Assembly: GCF_003725775.1 (NCBI RefSeq)
Contig: NZ_RJSG01000002.1
Span: 868,001-932,000, forward strand
Direction of reading: 5' to 3'
DNA: 64,000 nt
From: Nocardioides marmorisolisilvae
Lineage (GTDB): Bacteria; Actinomycetota; Actinomycetes; Propionibacteriales; Nocardioidaceae
In this document: one piece after another, positions 1 through 7,758 of the stretch
Layout: every line of letters starts with the position of its first letter
Numbering within the stretch: the stretch's first letter is position 1
Notes under the pieces: generated by a model
Databases searched by the model: none
What the model was told of the DNA's origin: nothing
What the model saw: the letters and a program-made list of their open reading frames with translations, nothing else
Translations under genes and position numbers: made by a program

Positions 1-260
1 ACATGACCGGACACCCGGAGGCCGTGCTCGCCCGCGAGATGCGCCTCTGCTACGCCGCCCTCGCGCTGGTCACCGACATGGACGCGGGCATCGAGCAGGG
101 GGCAGGCGTCGGTCAGGACGAGGTCTTCGCGCTGTTCGCGGCCAACGTCGAGCGACTCAAGAGCACCCTGGGTTCGATCATCGCGAGCCTGCCCGACCCG
201 GACGGTTGCACGTGCTCGACCTGGGCCGACGGCATCGAGCTCGGGTACGACGTCCCGTGA
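1..260 (+). CDS. mtnP: S-methyl-5'-thioadenosine phosphorylase, C-terminal fragment
   Basis: Only the last 85 or so residues are in the window; the gene runs off the left edge. The visible segment (MTGHPEAVLAREMRLCYAAL, then a VTDMDAG stretch and a short helical tail) resembles the C-terminus of MTA/purine nucleoside phosphorylases. These split methylthioadenosine into adenine and 5-methylthioribose-1-phosphate in methionine salvage. The TGA stop overlaps the GTG start of the next gene, so the two are probably co-transcribed. Inosine-type phosphorylases of the same family cannot be fully excluded from the fragment. Confidence 0.85.
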   Translation, partial: MTGHPEAVLAREMRLCYAALALVTDMDAGIEQGAGVGQDEVFALFAANVERLKSTLGSIIASLPDPDGCTCSTWADGIELGYDVP

Positions 261-1306
261 AGGTGCTGCTCACCGGTTCGGCCGGGTTCATCGGCGGGGC
301 GATCGCCGAGGCGCTGACGGCGCGTGGAGCCGAGGTCGTCGGGGTGGACCTGATGCTGCCCCAGGCGCACGGCGCGACCGCCGCACCCGAGGGGACCCAC
401 GTGCTCGACGTCCGTGACGCCGGCGCCTGGAGCCGGGTGTTCGCAGGCGTCGACCTGGTCTGCCACCAGGCAGCGATGGTCGGCGCCGGGGTACGGGTCG
501 CGGACCTGCCGGACTACGCCGCGCACAACGACCTCGGCACGGCGGCGCTGCTGGCGGCGATGCACCGGCACGGCGTGGACCGTCTGGTGATGGCGTCCTC
601 GATGGTCGTCTACGGCGAGGGGCGGTACCGCTGCCCGGAGCACGGCGATCGCCGGCCGGGACCGCGCGCGATCGTGGACCTCGAGGACGGTTCCTTCGAC
701 AATCGCTGCCCGGACTGCGGTCGGGCGCTCGACTGGGCGCTCGTCGTCGAGGAGGCCCCGCTCGACCCACGCAGCGGGTACGCCGCGAGCAAGGTCGCCC
801 AGGAGCACTACGCCTCCGCGTGGGCCCGGCAGGCCGGGGGAGCAGCCGTCGCGCTGCGGTACCACAACGTCTACGGCCCCGGGATGCCGCGCAACACCCC
901 GTACTCCGGGGTCGCGGCGATGTTCCGTTCCTCCCTGGAGCGGGACGAGGCTCCTCGGGTCTTCGAGGACGGTGGTCAGGTCCGCGACTTCGTGCACGTC
1001 CACGACGTCGCCCGCGCGAACGTGCTCGCGATCGAGCAGCTCGCAGGATCGGCGGCGGAGAGCGGGATGCGCACCTTCAACGTCTGCTCGGGGGAACCGA
1101 TCTCGATCGGCGAGGTGGCGGGACTGATCTGCCAGGGCTCGGGCCGGACCGGCATCGATCCGGTCGTGACCGGCGAGTTCCGCGCCGGGGACGTGCGCCA
1201 CGTGGTGGCCTCGCCGCGGCGGGCGGCCGACGAGCTCGGTTTCGTCGCCGAGGTCGCACCGGCTGAGGGTTTGCGGGCGTTCGCGACCGCACCGTTGCGC
1301 GCCTGA
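257..1306 (+). CDS. NAD-dependent epimerase/dehydratase (extended SDR) with a Cys-rich insert
   Basis: This 349-residue protein is probably a cytosolic sugar-nucleotide epimerase or dehydratase. A Rossmann glycine motif (GSAGFIG, about residues 7-13) opens the protein. The SDR catalytic pair is YAASK (Tyr175, Lys179), and an FVHVHDVARA segment is typical of UDP-glucose 4-epimerase relatives. The GTG start at 257 overlaps the preceding stop (GTGA) and leaves only three residues before the first beta strand. Unusually, an insert between residues 126 and 154 carries CPEH and CPDC, which looks like a small zinc-binding loop. The substrate is unknown. The neighbouring glycosyltransferase genes suggest a role in glycoconjugate synthesis. 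Its stop codon abuts that of the convergent gene. Confidence 0.85.
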   Translation: MKVLLTGSAGFIGGAIAEALTARGAEVVGVDLMLPQAHGATAAPEGTHVLDVRDAGAWSRVFAGVDLVCHQAAMVGAGVRVADLPDYAAHNDLGTAALLAAMHRHGVDRLVMASSMVVYGEGRYRCPEHGDRRPGPRAIVDLEDGSFDNRCPDCGRALDWALVVEEAPLDPRSGYAASKVAQEHYASAWARQAGGAAVALRYHNVYGPGMPRNTPYSGVAAMFRSSLERDEAPRVFEDGGQVRDFVHVHDVARANVLAIEQLAGSAAESGMRTFNVCSGEPISIGEVAGLICQGSGRTGIDPVVTGEFRAGDVRHVVASPRRAADELGFVAEVAPAEGLRAFATAPLRA

Positions 1307-2638
1307 TCACCACCCGGTTCGGAGCAGGTGCTGGAGCAGCAGCGCCGTCCCGACCTGGAGGGCCAGGCCTCCCGAACGCCACCGCGGCGGTAGCAGCGCG
1401 CTGCCGAGCAGCAGCCAGGGCACGAACGGCAACCAGATCCGCTCCACCTCGGCCTTGCTCATCAAGGATGCGTCCGCGGCGAGCACGCTCGTCGCTGCCG
1501 CTGCGGCGAGCACCAGGACGACCCGTGGCGCGGGCTCCGTGCGCTCGGACCGGCGTGCCCAGGCGACGGCGACGATGGCGCCCAGGATCAGACCGGCGCT
1601 GCACGTCAGGGCCGCCAGGTCGCCCCAGAGCCAGTAGCCGGTCGGACGGACGTGCGCGACCCCGTCCCAGTACCGACCGTGCAGCGCGTGCAGCGCCGCG
1701 AGGTAGTTGAACCCCAGTGCGGCGTAGGTCAGCACCACGGCGGCGGCCGCTGCGGCGGTCGGCAGAAGCGGGCGCCACGATCGACCGAGGATCAGCACGG
1801 CGAGCGCGAGGATGCCGAGCAGCGGGAGTCCGTAGGAGAGCATCACGGCGTACCCGAGCAGGAGGCCGGCGAGCACCGACCAGCCCAGGAGGCGGCCACC
1901 GGTCGAGGTCGCGGCGAACGCAAGGGCGGCCAGCCCCCAGGCGGCGACCGCGGCGAACATCGCGTCCGCGGACACGCACTGCCAGATCGCGGCCGGTCCG
2001 AGGACCAGGAACGGCGCTGCGGTGCGAGCCAGGTCCTCGGCGCCGAGCCGGCGGACCGTGACCAGCACGGCCGGGGCGGTCGTCGCCGCGAGCGCCGTGA
2101 CCACGAGTCCAGCCGCCAGTCCGCTGCCGAGCCCGAGGTGGACCAGCAGCACGAAGAAGGTCAGCGCGCCGGGCGGGTGCCCGGCGATGTGCACCGGCCA
2201 GTTGTCCGGGGCCGCACTGAAGGGGATCCGGCTGACGTACTCCTGCAGCGTGTGGTGCAGGTCGGTGGTGGCGCGCGCGGTGCGCAGGTACTCGTACGGC
2301 GTCTGCAGGATGACGCCGATTCCGTCGCGGCCGTCCACCAGCGCCAGCGACAGCATCCACGCCAGACCCGAGACCCAGGCGACGGCCAGCAGGCGGCCCC
2401 AGCTCAGCGTCGCGGCGGTCGTGGCGGCGTACCGAAGGCCCAGGAGGGCGACCAGGACCGCCGGGGCGGTACCGGGACCGAGCCGTGGGTCCCAGACCGC
2501 GTGCAGCGGCGGGAACGACTTCACGTGCACGTCCCAGCCGGTGATCGCCGGCACCGCCATCGCGAGCGCCACCAGGCCCATCGCCGCCAATAGGCCGGAC
2601 CACGCGGCGCGCGAGAGCGGGGGCGTCGAGGTCGGCAT
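1307..2638 (-). CDS. multi-spanning membrane protein, glycosyltransferase-like
   Basis: This 443-residue protein is almost entirely hydrophobic, with roughly ten or more transmembrane helices. A periplasm-facing loop contains PDNWPVHIAGHPPG, similar to the HxxGHPPG-type loop seen in some actinobacterial integral membrane glycosyltransferases of the GT-C type. No catalytic Asp-Glu motif could be assigned with certainty, so the enzymatic role is inference from the loop and from the glycosyltransferase genes next door. It is transcribed divergently from the GT2 operon and has its own TANNNT hexamer six bases before the ATG. Alternatively it could be a plain polytopic protein of unknown function. 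Confidence 0.7.
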   Translation of the reverse strand: MPTSTPPLSRAAWSGLLAAMGLVALAMAVPAITGWDVHVKSFPPLHAVWDPRLGPGTAPAVLVALLGLRYAATTAATLSWGRLLAVAWVSGLAWMLSLALVDGRDGIGVILQTPYEYLRTARATTDLHHTLQEYVSRIPFSAAPDNWPVHIAGHPPGALTFFVLLVHLGLGSGLAAGLVVTALAATTAPAVLVTVRRLGAEDLARTAAPFLVLGPAAIWQCVSADAMFAAVAAWGLAALAFAATSTGGRLLGWSVLAGLLLGYAVMLSYGLPLLGILALAVLILGRSWRPLLPTAAAAAAVVLTYAALGFNYLAALHALHGRYWDGVAHVRPTGYWLWGDLAALTCSAGLILGAIVAVAWARRSERTEPAPRVVLVLAAAAATSVLAADASLMSKAEVERIWLPFVPWLLLGSALLPPRWRSGGLALQVGTALLLQHLLRTGW

Positions 2639-2644
2639 GCCCCC

Positions 2645-2650
2645 ACGCTA
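2645..2650 (-). promoter_or_regulatory. -10 element TAGCGT, leaderless promoter
   Basis: On the minus strand TAGCGT ends exactly six bases before the ATG at 2638. Actinobacterial leaderless promoters have a TANNNT hexamer at this distance. It also supports the chosen start. No convincing -35 element is seen. Confidence 0.5.
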
Positions 2651-2738
2651 GGCAGTCGGCGGTGCGAAACCGGGGTCGCGGCGACCGACGTCAGTGTTCC
2701 GTAAGGCTTGACCGCCCCGGCCCGGGGAGGCGGCTGCC

Positions 2739-2744
2739 TACGTT
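2739..2744 (+). promoter_or_regulatory. -10 element TACGTT, leaderless promoter of GT2 operon
   Basis: TACGTT is followed by six bases and then the ATG at 2751, so transcription probably begins at or next to the start codon. A TTGACC at 2708-2713 is present but its 25-base spacing is too long for a standard -35. Confidence 0.5.
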
Positions 2745-2750
2745 GGCTGG

Positions 2751-3410
2751 ATGGACCCGACCTGCACGCTGATCCTTCCTTGCCGCGACGAGGCGGCCGC
2801 GTTGCCGGAGGTGATCGCGCGGGTTCCCGCGGGCGTGGAGATCCTCGTGGTCGACAACGGCTCGACCGACGGCACGGCCGAGGTTGCCCGTGCCCTGGGC
2901 GCTCGGGTCGTGACCGAGCCGCAACCGGGCTACGGGGCCGCGGTCCACGCCGGGGTCGAGGCCGCCCGGACCGAGCTGGTCGCGGTGATGGACGGCGACG
3001 GGTCCTTCCACGCCGACGACCTGGTCCCGTTGATCGACGACGTGGCGCAAGGGCGGGCGCAGATGGCGGTCGGACGGAGGCGTCCGGTTCGTCGCGGGAT
3101 CTGGCCCTGGCACGCGCGCCTCGGCAACCAGGTCGCCATCGCCATCCTGCGCTCGCGCAGCGGCTTCGGGTTGCACGACATCGCACCCGCGCGGGTCTGC
3201 CGGCGGGACGACCTGATCATCCTCGGGGTCGAGGACCGCCGGTTCGGGTATCCGCTCGAGCTGATGAGCCGCGCGTCCGCGGCCGGCTGGAGCATCGTCG
3301 AGCGCGACCTCGCCTACCACCCGCGGGCCCGCGGCACGCGGTCGAAGGTGAGCGGCTCAGTACGCGGGACCTTCCGCACCGCGCGCGACTTCCTGGCGGT
3401 GCTGCGATGA
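2751..3410 (+). CDS. family 2 glycosyltransferase (DPM1/polyprenyl-phosphate type)
   Basis: The 219-residue protein has the GT-A fold signature of family GT2: an N-terminal TLILPCRDEAAALPEVI strand-helix, VVDNGSTDGTAEVA near residue 40, and the metal-binding DGDGS motif near residue 82. It is short and has no membrane anchor, like DPM1-type enzymes that load a sugar onto a polyprenyl phosphate. It opens a five-gene operon in which every junction overlaps, here by ATGA. The sugar and acceptor are not evident from sequence. Confidence 0.85.
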   Translation: MDPTCTLILPCRDEAAALPEVIARVPAGVEILVVDNGSTDGTAEVARALGARVVTEPQPGYGAAVHAGVEAARTELVAVMDGDGSFHADDLVPLIDDVAQGRAQMAVGRRRPVRRGIWPWHARLGNQVAIAILRSRSGFGLHDIAPARVCRRDDLIILGVEDRRFGYPLELMSRASAAGWSIVERDLAYHPRARGTRSKVSGSVRGTFRTARDFLAVLR

Positions 3411-4069
3411 CGGGCCGCGCCCTGGTGATGGCCAAGTCTCCGGTCCCGGGGAGGGTGAAGACCCGGCTGGCGGCGGATGTCGGCCACGAGCTTGCTGCGG
3501 AGCTGGCGGCGCGCGCCCTGCTGGACACGCTGGCCGCGTGCTCCGAGGCCTTTTCCGAGTGCCACCTGGCCCTCGATGGTGACCTCGCCGATGCCGCGTC
3601 GTGGCCGGCGCTGCGCGAGGCGACGGCGGGTTGGCAGGTGTTCCCGCAGTGCTCCGGTGTACTCGGGGACCGTCTGGCCCACGCGCACGCCCGGGTGGCG
3701 CAGGCCGGGCCGGGGCCGGTGGTGCAGGTCGGCATGGACACCCCGCAGCTGACCGCCGGCGACCTGGTCGCGGTGGCCGAGCGGAGCCGTCCGGGGACTG
3801 CGGTGCTTGGTCCGGCGGAGGACGGAGGATGGTGGGTGCTCGGTCTGGCCGACCCGGACGCAGCGCGGTCGCTGGTGGACGTGCCGATGTCCACCGCAGT
3901 GACCGGGGCTCTCACCGCGCAGGCCCTCCGGGCCGCCGGTCTGCTGGTCGACCCGGCGCCGCGGCTCCGCGACGTCGACACCCTCGCGGATGCGGTCGCG
4001 GTCGCGGCCGAGGCCCCGTGGACGCAGTTCGCGGCCTGTTGGCGCCGCCACCGGTCGGTGGTCGCGTGA
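3407..4069 (+). CDS. TIGR04282/DUF2064 family glycosyltransferase-like protein
   Basis: The product is 220 residues. It starts MTGRALVMAKSPVPGRVKTR, a nucleotide-binding loop like that of nucleotidyltransferase-type GT-A proteins. It continues with VVQVGMDTPQLTAGDL and LGPAEDGGWWVLGL, both hallmarks of the DUF2064/TIGR04282 family. Members are named for arsenosugar biosynthesis in cyanobacteria, but no ArsS or ArsM gene is present here, so that name should not be read as function. The ATG overlaps the GT2 stop (ATGA), which implies translational coupling and a shared pathway. Confidence 0.8.
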   Translation: MTGRALVMAKSPVPGRVKTRLAADVGHELAAELAARALLDTLAACSEAFSECHLALDGDLADAASWPALREATAGWQVFPQCSGVLGDRLAHAHARVAQAGPGPVVQVGMDTPQLTAGDLVAVAERSRPGTAVLGPAEDGGWWVLGLADPDAARSLVDVPMSTAVTGALTAQALRAAGLLVDPAPRLRDVDTLADAVAVAAEAPWTQFAACWRRHRSVVA

Positions 4070-4707
4070 GCGCCCTGGCGGCACCGTTCTCCGAGGTCTA
4101 CAGCGCAGCGTTGCGCGGCGAACGCTGCCACGTCGTCGGCCGGGCGGGCGCGGTGCAGCTCCCTGTGGCGGCGTGGTCCCGGACAGCGGACGGGTCCGAC
4201 CGGGCGGTGCTGGCGTTGTGCGAGGGCCCGACCCTGGACGTCGGGTGCGGCCCGGGGCGGATGACCGAGCACCTGACCCGGTCGGGGAACGCGGCACTGG
4301 GGATCGACGTGGTGCCCGAGGCGGTGCGTCAGACGCGCGCTCGCGGGGCCGCTGCTCTGGTCCGCGACGTCTACGACCACGTTCCCGGCGAGGGCCGGTG
4401 GAGCACCGTGCTGCTCGCGGACGGCAATGTGGGCATCGGCGGCGACCCGCGGCGGTTGCTGACCCGGGTGGCCGCCCTGCTCGCACCCGGGGGACGCGTC
4501 GTGGTCGACCTGGCGCCACCGGGGAGCGGTCTGGAGACGCGACGGCTGCGCCTGCGGACGAGCGCTGTGCAGAGCGAGCTGTTCGCGTGGAGCACGGTGG
4601 CCGCCGACCAGGTCGGCGTGGTCTGTGCCGGCGTCGGTCTGGTCGTCGACCGGCTCGAGCGTTTCGGGGACCGCTGGGTCGCCGTGCTCCTCAAGGACGG
4701 ACGATGA
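4066..4707 (+). CDS. class I SAM-dependent methyltransferase
   Basis: The 213-residue protein carries the SAM-binding motif I LDVGCGPGRMTEHL (about residues 58-71), an acidic residue after strand 2 (GIDVVPEA) and a post-motif LLADGNVGIGG. A roughly 55-residue N-terminal extension precedes the fold. The GTG start overlaps the upstream stop by four bases and its own stop overlaps the next ATG. The substrate is unknown. Its place between two sugar-transfer genes and a membrane oxidoreductase suggests methylation of a sugar or lipid intermediate, which is inference. Confidence 0.82.
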   Translation: MSALAAPFSEVYSAALRGERCHVVGRAGAVQLPVAAWSRTADGSDRAVLALCEGPTLDVGCGPGRMTEHLTRSGNAALGIDVVPEAVRQTRARGAAALVRDVYDHVPGEGRWSTVLLADGNVGIGGDPRRLLTRVAALLAPGGRVVVDLAPPGSGLETRRLRLRTSAVQSELFAWSTVAADQVGVVCAGVGLVVDRLERFGDRWVAVLLKDGR

Positions 4708-5867
4708 AGCTCGAGGCACTGGCGCCGCCCCGCGAGGCGGACTTCACCTCCCGGTTGCGGAGCCCGGCCGTGGCCGCCCGGGTGGGCGTCTGGCTCGGGA
4801 TCTGCTTCGTCATCGCGTTCGTCACCGGGCTGATCAGTCACGAGGCCCACGTCACCCACCCGTTCGTCGGCTTCCCCACCCGTCCGGTCTGGCTCTACCG
4901 CTGGACCCAGGCCCTGCACGTCGCGTCCGGGACAGCTGCGATCCCGCTGCTGCTGGTCAAGCTGTGGTCGGTCTTCCCCAAGCTCTTCGCCCGTCCACCG
5001 CGCCGGATCACCGAGCTTGCCGTCGAGTCGTTGGAGCGCGGCTCGATCGCCGTGCTCGTCGGTGCCGCGATCTTCCAGCTGGCCTCGGGCGTGGCGAACA
5101 CGGCCCAGTGGTACCCGTGGGGCTTCCACTTCCGGGCCACCCACTACGCGATGGCCTGGATCGCGCTCGGGGCCCTGGCGGTGCACGTCGCGGTGAAGCT
5201 CCCGCTGATCCGGTCGGTCCTCGGTTCCCCGATCGAGTCCGCCGAGCACGACCGCCCCAGCACCGCCGAGTCCGGTCCTCTGGACCGACGCACCCTGGTG
5301 CGCGGCAGCCTGCTCGCTGCCGGGGTCGCGGTGCTGGCCACCGCCGGCTCCGCCGTTCCGGTCCTCCGGCGGGTGTCGGTGTTCGGGGTCCGGTCCGGGG
5401 GCGGTCCGGGCGGCGTCCCGATCAACAAGAGCGCCCGCGCCGCGGACGTGGTGGCAGCTGCGCTCAGCCCGTCGTACCGCCTGACCGTGCGCCACGGAGC
5501 CCGATCCGTCGAGCTCTCGCGCGCGGATCTCGAGGGGCTGCGCCAGCGGACCGGCGTGCTGCCGATCGCCTGCGTCGAGGGCTGGAGCGCGAACGGGACC
5601 TGGGACGGCGTGCGCCTGCGCGACCTGCTCGACCTCGTCGGTGCACCACGCGGCCGGGACGTCCGGTTCACCTCGCTGCAACAGCACGGTCCCTACAAGG
5701 TCACCACCCTGCCGAGCCAGTTCGCCGACGACCCGCTGACGCTGGTGGCGCTCGGACTGGACGGCGAGAAGCTGGCGTTGGACCACGGCTACCCGTGCCG
5801 GTTGATCGCACCGGACCGGCCGGGCGTGCTGCAGACGAAGTGGCTCGACCAGGTGGAGGTGCTCTGA
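4704..5867 (+). CDS. cytochrome b561-like/molybdopterin (sulfite oxidase-type) fusion oxidoreductase
   Basis: The 387-residue protein has two parts. Residues 25-170 form about four transmembrane helices with histidines placed to bind heme b (His72, His147 and His161 are candidates). A further membrane segment at 200-222 leads to an extracytoplasmic sulfite-oxidase-type molybdopterin domain at about 240-387. That domain includes PIACVEGWSANGTWDGVRL, whose Cys290 is the expected Mo ligand. Such proteins pass electrons between the membrane and a periplasmic Mo site, as in YedY/YedZ in one chain. The substrate is unknown. It sits fourth in the overlapping operon. Confidence 0.82.
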   Translation: MKLEALAPPREADFTSRLRSPAVAARVGVWLGICFVIAFVTGLISHEAHVTHPFVGFPTRPVWLYRWTQALHVASGTAAIPLLLVKLWSVFPKLFARPPRRITELAVESLERGSIAVLVGAAIFQLASGVANTAQWYPWGFHFRATHYAMAWIALGALAVHVAVKLPLIRSVLGSPIESAEHDRPSTAESGPLDRRTLVRGSLLAAGVAVLATAGSAVPVLRRVSVFGVRSGGGPGGVPINKSARAADVVAAALSPSYRLTVRHGARSVELSRADLEGLRQRTGVLPIACVEGWSANGTWDGVRLRDLLDLVGAPRGRDVRFTSLQQHGPYKVTTLPSQFADDPLTLVALGLDGEKLALDHGYPCRLIAPDRPGVLQTKWLDQVEVL

Positions 5868-6271
5868 TGCGCGCCACCCGCGTACTGCTCGGAGCGGCCG
5901 GCGTCGCGATCGCTGCGTACGGCGTGAGCCTGCTGCTGGACCTCGGGTTCGCCAATCTGCGGGCCACCCTGGAGTGGTTGGTCGGGGGAGTGCTGCTCCA
6001 CGACGCGGTGCTCGCGCCCCTGACGATCGTGGTCGGTGCCGTCTTCGTGCGCGCTCGGCGAGCGGGGCTCCGGATCGCTCCACTGGTCATCGGCGGCGTG
6101 GTGCTCGCGTCGGTCTCGATCGCAGCGATCCCCGTCCTGGGGAGGTTCGGTGAACGCGCCGACAACGCCACCCTGCTGGATCGCAACTACCTCGTCGGCT
6201 GGCTGGTGTTCGCAGGCGTCACGGTGGCGGTCAGTCTCGTGCTGCTCGTGCGCGGAAGGCAGCGCCCTTAG
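5867..6271 (+). CDS. small four-helix membrane protein of unknown function
   Basis: The 134-residue protein has about four hydrophobic segments (near residues 7-25, 38-62, 70-90 and 110-130) and no recognised domain. The ATG shares its A with the upstream TGA, so it is the last cistron of the GT2-to-molybdopterin operon and may assist the membrane oxidoreductase; that link is inference. Its last 41 bases overlap the 3' end of the convergent CGNR gene. Confidence 0.7.
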   Translation: MRATRVLLGAAGVAIAAYGVSLLLDLGFANLRATLEWLVGGVLLHDAVLAPLTIVVGAVFVRARRAGLRIAPLVIGGVVLASVSIAAIPVLGRFGERADNATLLDRNYLVGWLVFAGVTVAVSLVLLVRGRQRP

Positions 6272-6773
6272 CGCGGTTGCCGCACTCGCTCATCAGGCAC
6301 CAGCGCCGGGACCCGTTGCGGGTCCGGTCGCGGAACACGAACTCGCACTCCGGCCCGGGGCAGGCCTTGAAGCGCGGCCAGGTCGCGCGAGCCGAGGAAC
6401 GGACCAGTGCTGATGCCACCGCGGACGCGATCGTCCCGGTCAGGTCGGTGGGCCCCGTCGACTCCAGGTGCGGACCACCGGTGAGGACCAGACGCAGCGG
6501 AATCGCTTCCCAGGTGTCTTCCTCCAGCTCGACGTCGACGCCGTTGTTCGCCAGCGCGAGTGCCCGCACGGACCGCCGGAGGGCGCGCAGGAGCTCGAGG
6601 TCCGTGCTCCTGCCGGGGATCGCGGAACCGCCGAGGTCGGACCACCAGGACCTGAGTCCGACCGGGTCGTCGAGCAGGTCCGGTTCTCCGTGCCCGAGGT
6701 TGGCGAACGCGGCGAGCAGGTCCTCGTCCTCGGGCGGCAGCGGAATCGGGTTGACGGGCATACTAACCATCAT
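6231..6773 (-). CDS. CGNR zinc-finger (ABATE-type) transcriptional regulator
   Basis: The 180-residue protein ends with CPGPECEFVF, then WCLMSECGNRAKG, which is the C-x4-C...C-x4-CGNR zinc finger of the DUF1470/CGNR family. The N-terminal two thirds is the helical stress-response ligand domain usual for this family. Starts at 6773, 6770 or 6761 are possible. The last (MPVNPIPLP) would leave the inverted repeat at 6763-6791 outside the gene. It is divergent from a DMT transporter, the common arrangement for a local regulator of an exporter. Confidence 0.82.
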   Translation of the reverse strand: MMVSMPVNPIPLPPEDEDLLAAFANLGHGEPDLLDDPVGLRSWWSDLGGSAIPGRSTDLELLRALRRSVRALALANNGVDVELEEDTWEAIPLRLVLTGGPHLESTGPTDLTGTIASAVASALVRSSARATWPRFKACPGPECEFVFRDRTRNGSRRWCLMSECGNRAKGAAFRARAARD

Positions 6774-6791
6774 ACACAGTTAGACGGTTAG
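6763..6791. promoter_or_regulatory. possible operator between CGNR regulator and DMT transporter
   Basis: CTAACC at 6763-6768 and GGTTAG at 6786-6791 form an inverted repeat. A further GTTAG at 6779-6783 makes a partial direct repeat. The site lies in the 40-base divergent region and overlaps the longer start option of the regulator, as expected of an autoregulatory operator. Confidence 0.4.
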
Positions 6792-6813
6792 CACGTCAGA
6801 ACAGTGAGAAGCC

Positions 6814-7758
6814 ATGTCAACGACCTTGCAGAGCAGCCACGGATCCCGGGCCGGCGAAGCCGCGATGCTCGTCTCCGCCGTCGCCTACGGCATCAGCACG
6901 ACGGTGTCGGTGGCAGCGCTGCACCGGATTCGACCCGCCGACCTGGTCGCCGTCGAGCTCGCCGGTGCCGCCGTCGTGCTGGTCCTGGTCGGCCTGGTAC
7001 GGGGAACCCTGACCCGCGAGGGCGCGCGGCGGAACTTCGCGATCGGGGCACTGATGCCTGGTCTCGCCTTCGTGCTCGGCGACTCGGGGTTGAGCCGGAC
7101 CAGCGCCACCGCCGGGAGCCTGCTGCTGGCCGCAGAGCTGCCGATGTCGGTGCTGCTGGCACTGCTGTTCCTGCATGAGCGGCTCCGCGGTTGGGGCCTG
7201 GGTGCGATGGTGCTCGGTCTGTTCGGCAGCACCGTGGTCGCCCTGGGCGGCGACGCGGGCGGGATGGCCACCACGCTCGGCAACCTGCTGGTGGTCGCCT
7301 CGGTGTCCGCCTCGGCGATCTACCTGGTGCTGACCCGCACCTTCAACGGCGCCGACGGACTGGGCGCCTCGACCTGGCAGACCGTGGGAGCTGCGGTGTG
7401 CACCTCCCCGTTCGTGCTCATCGGCTGGTCGCACGGAGGCAGCGGGCTGGCGACCGCCGGCTGGTCCGGATGGGCGTTCGCGCTCGCGGTCCTGGCCAGC
7501 ACCGCGATCGGCAGCGTGGCGTTCAACTTCGGCATCAGCCGCGTTCCCGGCGTACGCGCCTCGCAGCTGCTGAACCTCACGCCGGTCGTGGGTCTGCTGG
7601 CCGCGATCGTGTTCCTGCGGGAGTCCCCCTCGATCCTGCAGTACGCCGGGGGAGCGTTGGTGCTGCTCGCGGTCGCCGTGCTGGTGCGGTTCGTGGAGGC
7701 CGACGAGCCGGCACCGGTCGAGCCCGTGGAGGACGTGGTCCGGGCTGAGGCTGCCTAG
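6814..7758 (+). CDS. EamA/DMT-family transporter
   Basis: The 314-residue inner-membrane protein has about ten transmembrane helices arranged as two EamA repeats. The first ends with an AELPMSVLLALLFLHERL motif and the second with LLNLTPVVGLLAAIVFLRESP, the paired signatures of drug/metabolite exporters. The substrate is unknown. The cytosolic tail contains PVEPVED, which resembles peptides encoded by the local dispersed repeat. It is divergent from a CGNR regulator that may control it, and its TAG stop shares a CTAG with the convergent downstream gene. Confidence 0.85.
   Translation: MSTTLQSSHGSRAGEAAMLVSAVAYGISTTVSVAALHRIRPADLVAVELAGAAVVLVLVGLVRGTLTREGARRNFAIGALMPGLAFVLGDSGLSRTSATAGSLLLAAELPMSVLLALLFLHERLRGWGLGAMVLGLFGSTVVALGGDAGGMATTLGNLLVVASVSASAIYLVLTRTFNGADGLGASTWQTVGAAVCTSPFVLIGWSHGGSGLATAGWSGWAFALAVLASTAIGSVAFNFGISRVPGVRASQLLNLTPVVGLLAAIVFLRESPSILQYAGGALVLLAVAVLVRFVEADEPAPVEPVEDVVRAEAA

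Noticed and set aside
113-1201. Long minus-strand open frame opposite the epimerase gene
   Set aside because: It mirrors a well-supported gene, has a low-complexity Arg/His/Pro-rich product and no recognisable domain; typical of GC-rich antisense frames.
1077-2603. 508-codon frame antisense to the epimerase end and out of frame with the membrane protein
   Set aside because: Arg/Gly/Pro-rich translation without domains, overlapped by two real genes.
3407-4069. Arsenosugar biosynthesis role for the TIGR04282 protein
   Set aside because: No ArsS, ArsM or other arsenic gene is present; the family name alone does not support it.
7711-7738. Further dispersed-repeat copy in the DMT transporter tail (PVEPVED)
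   Set aside because: The bases match the core only loosely (GGTCGAGCCCGTGGAGGA), so a Pro-Val-Glu tail by chance is equally likely.
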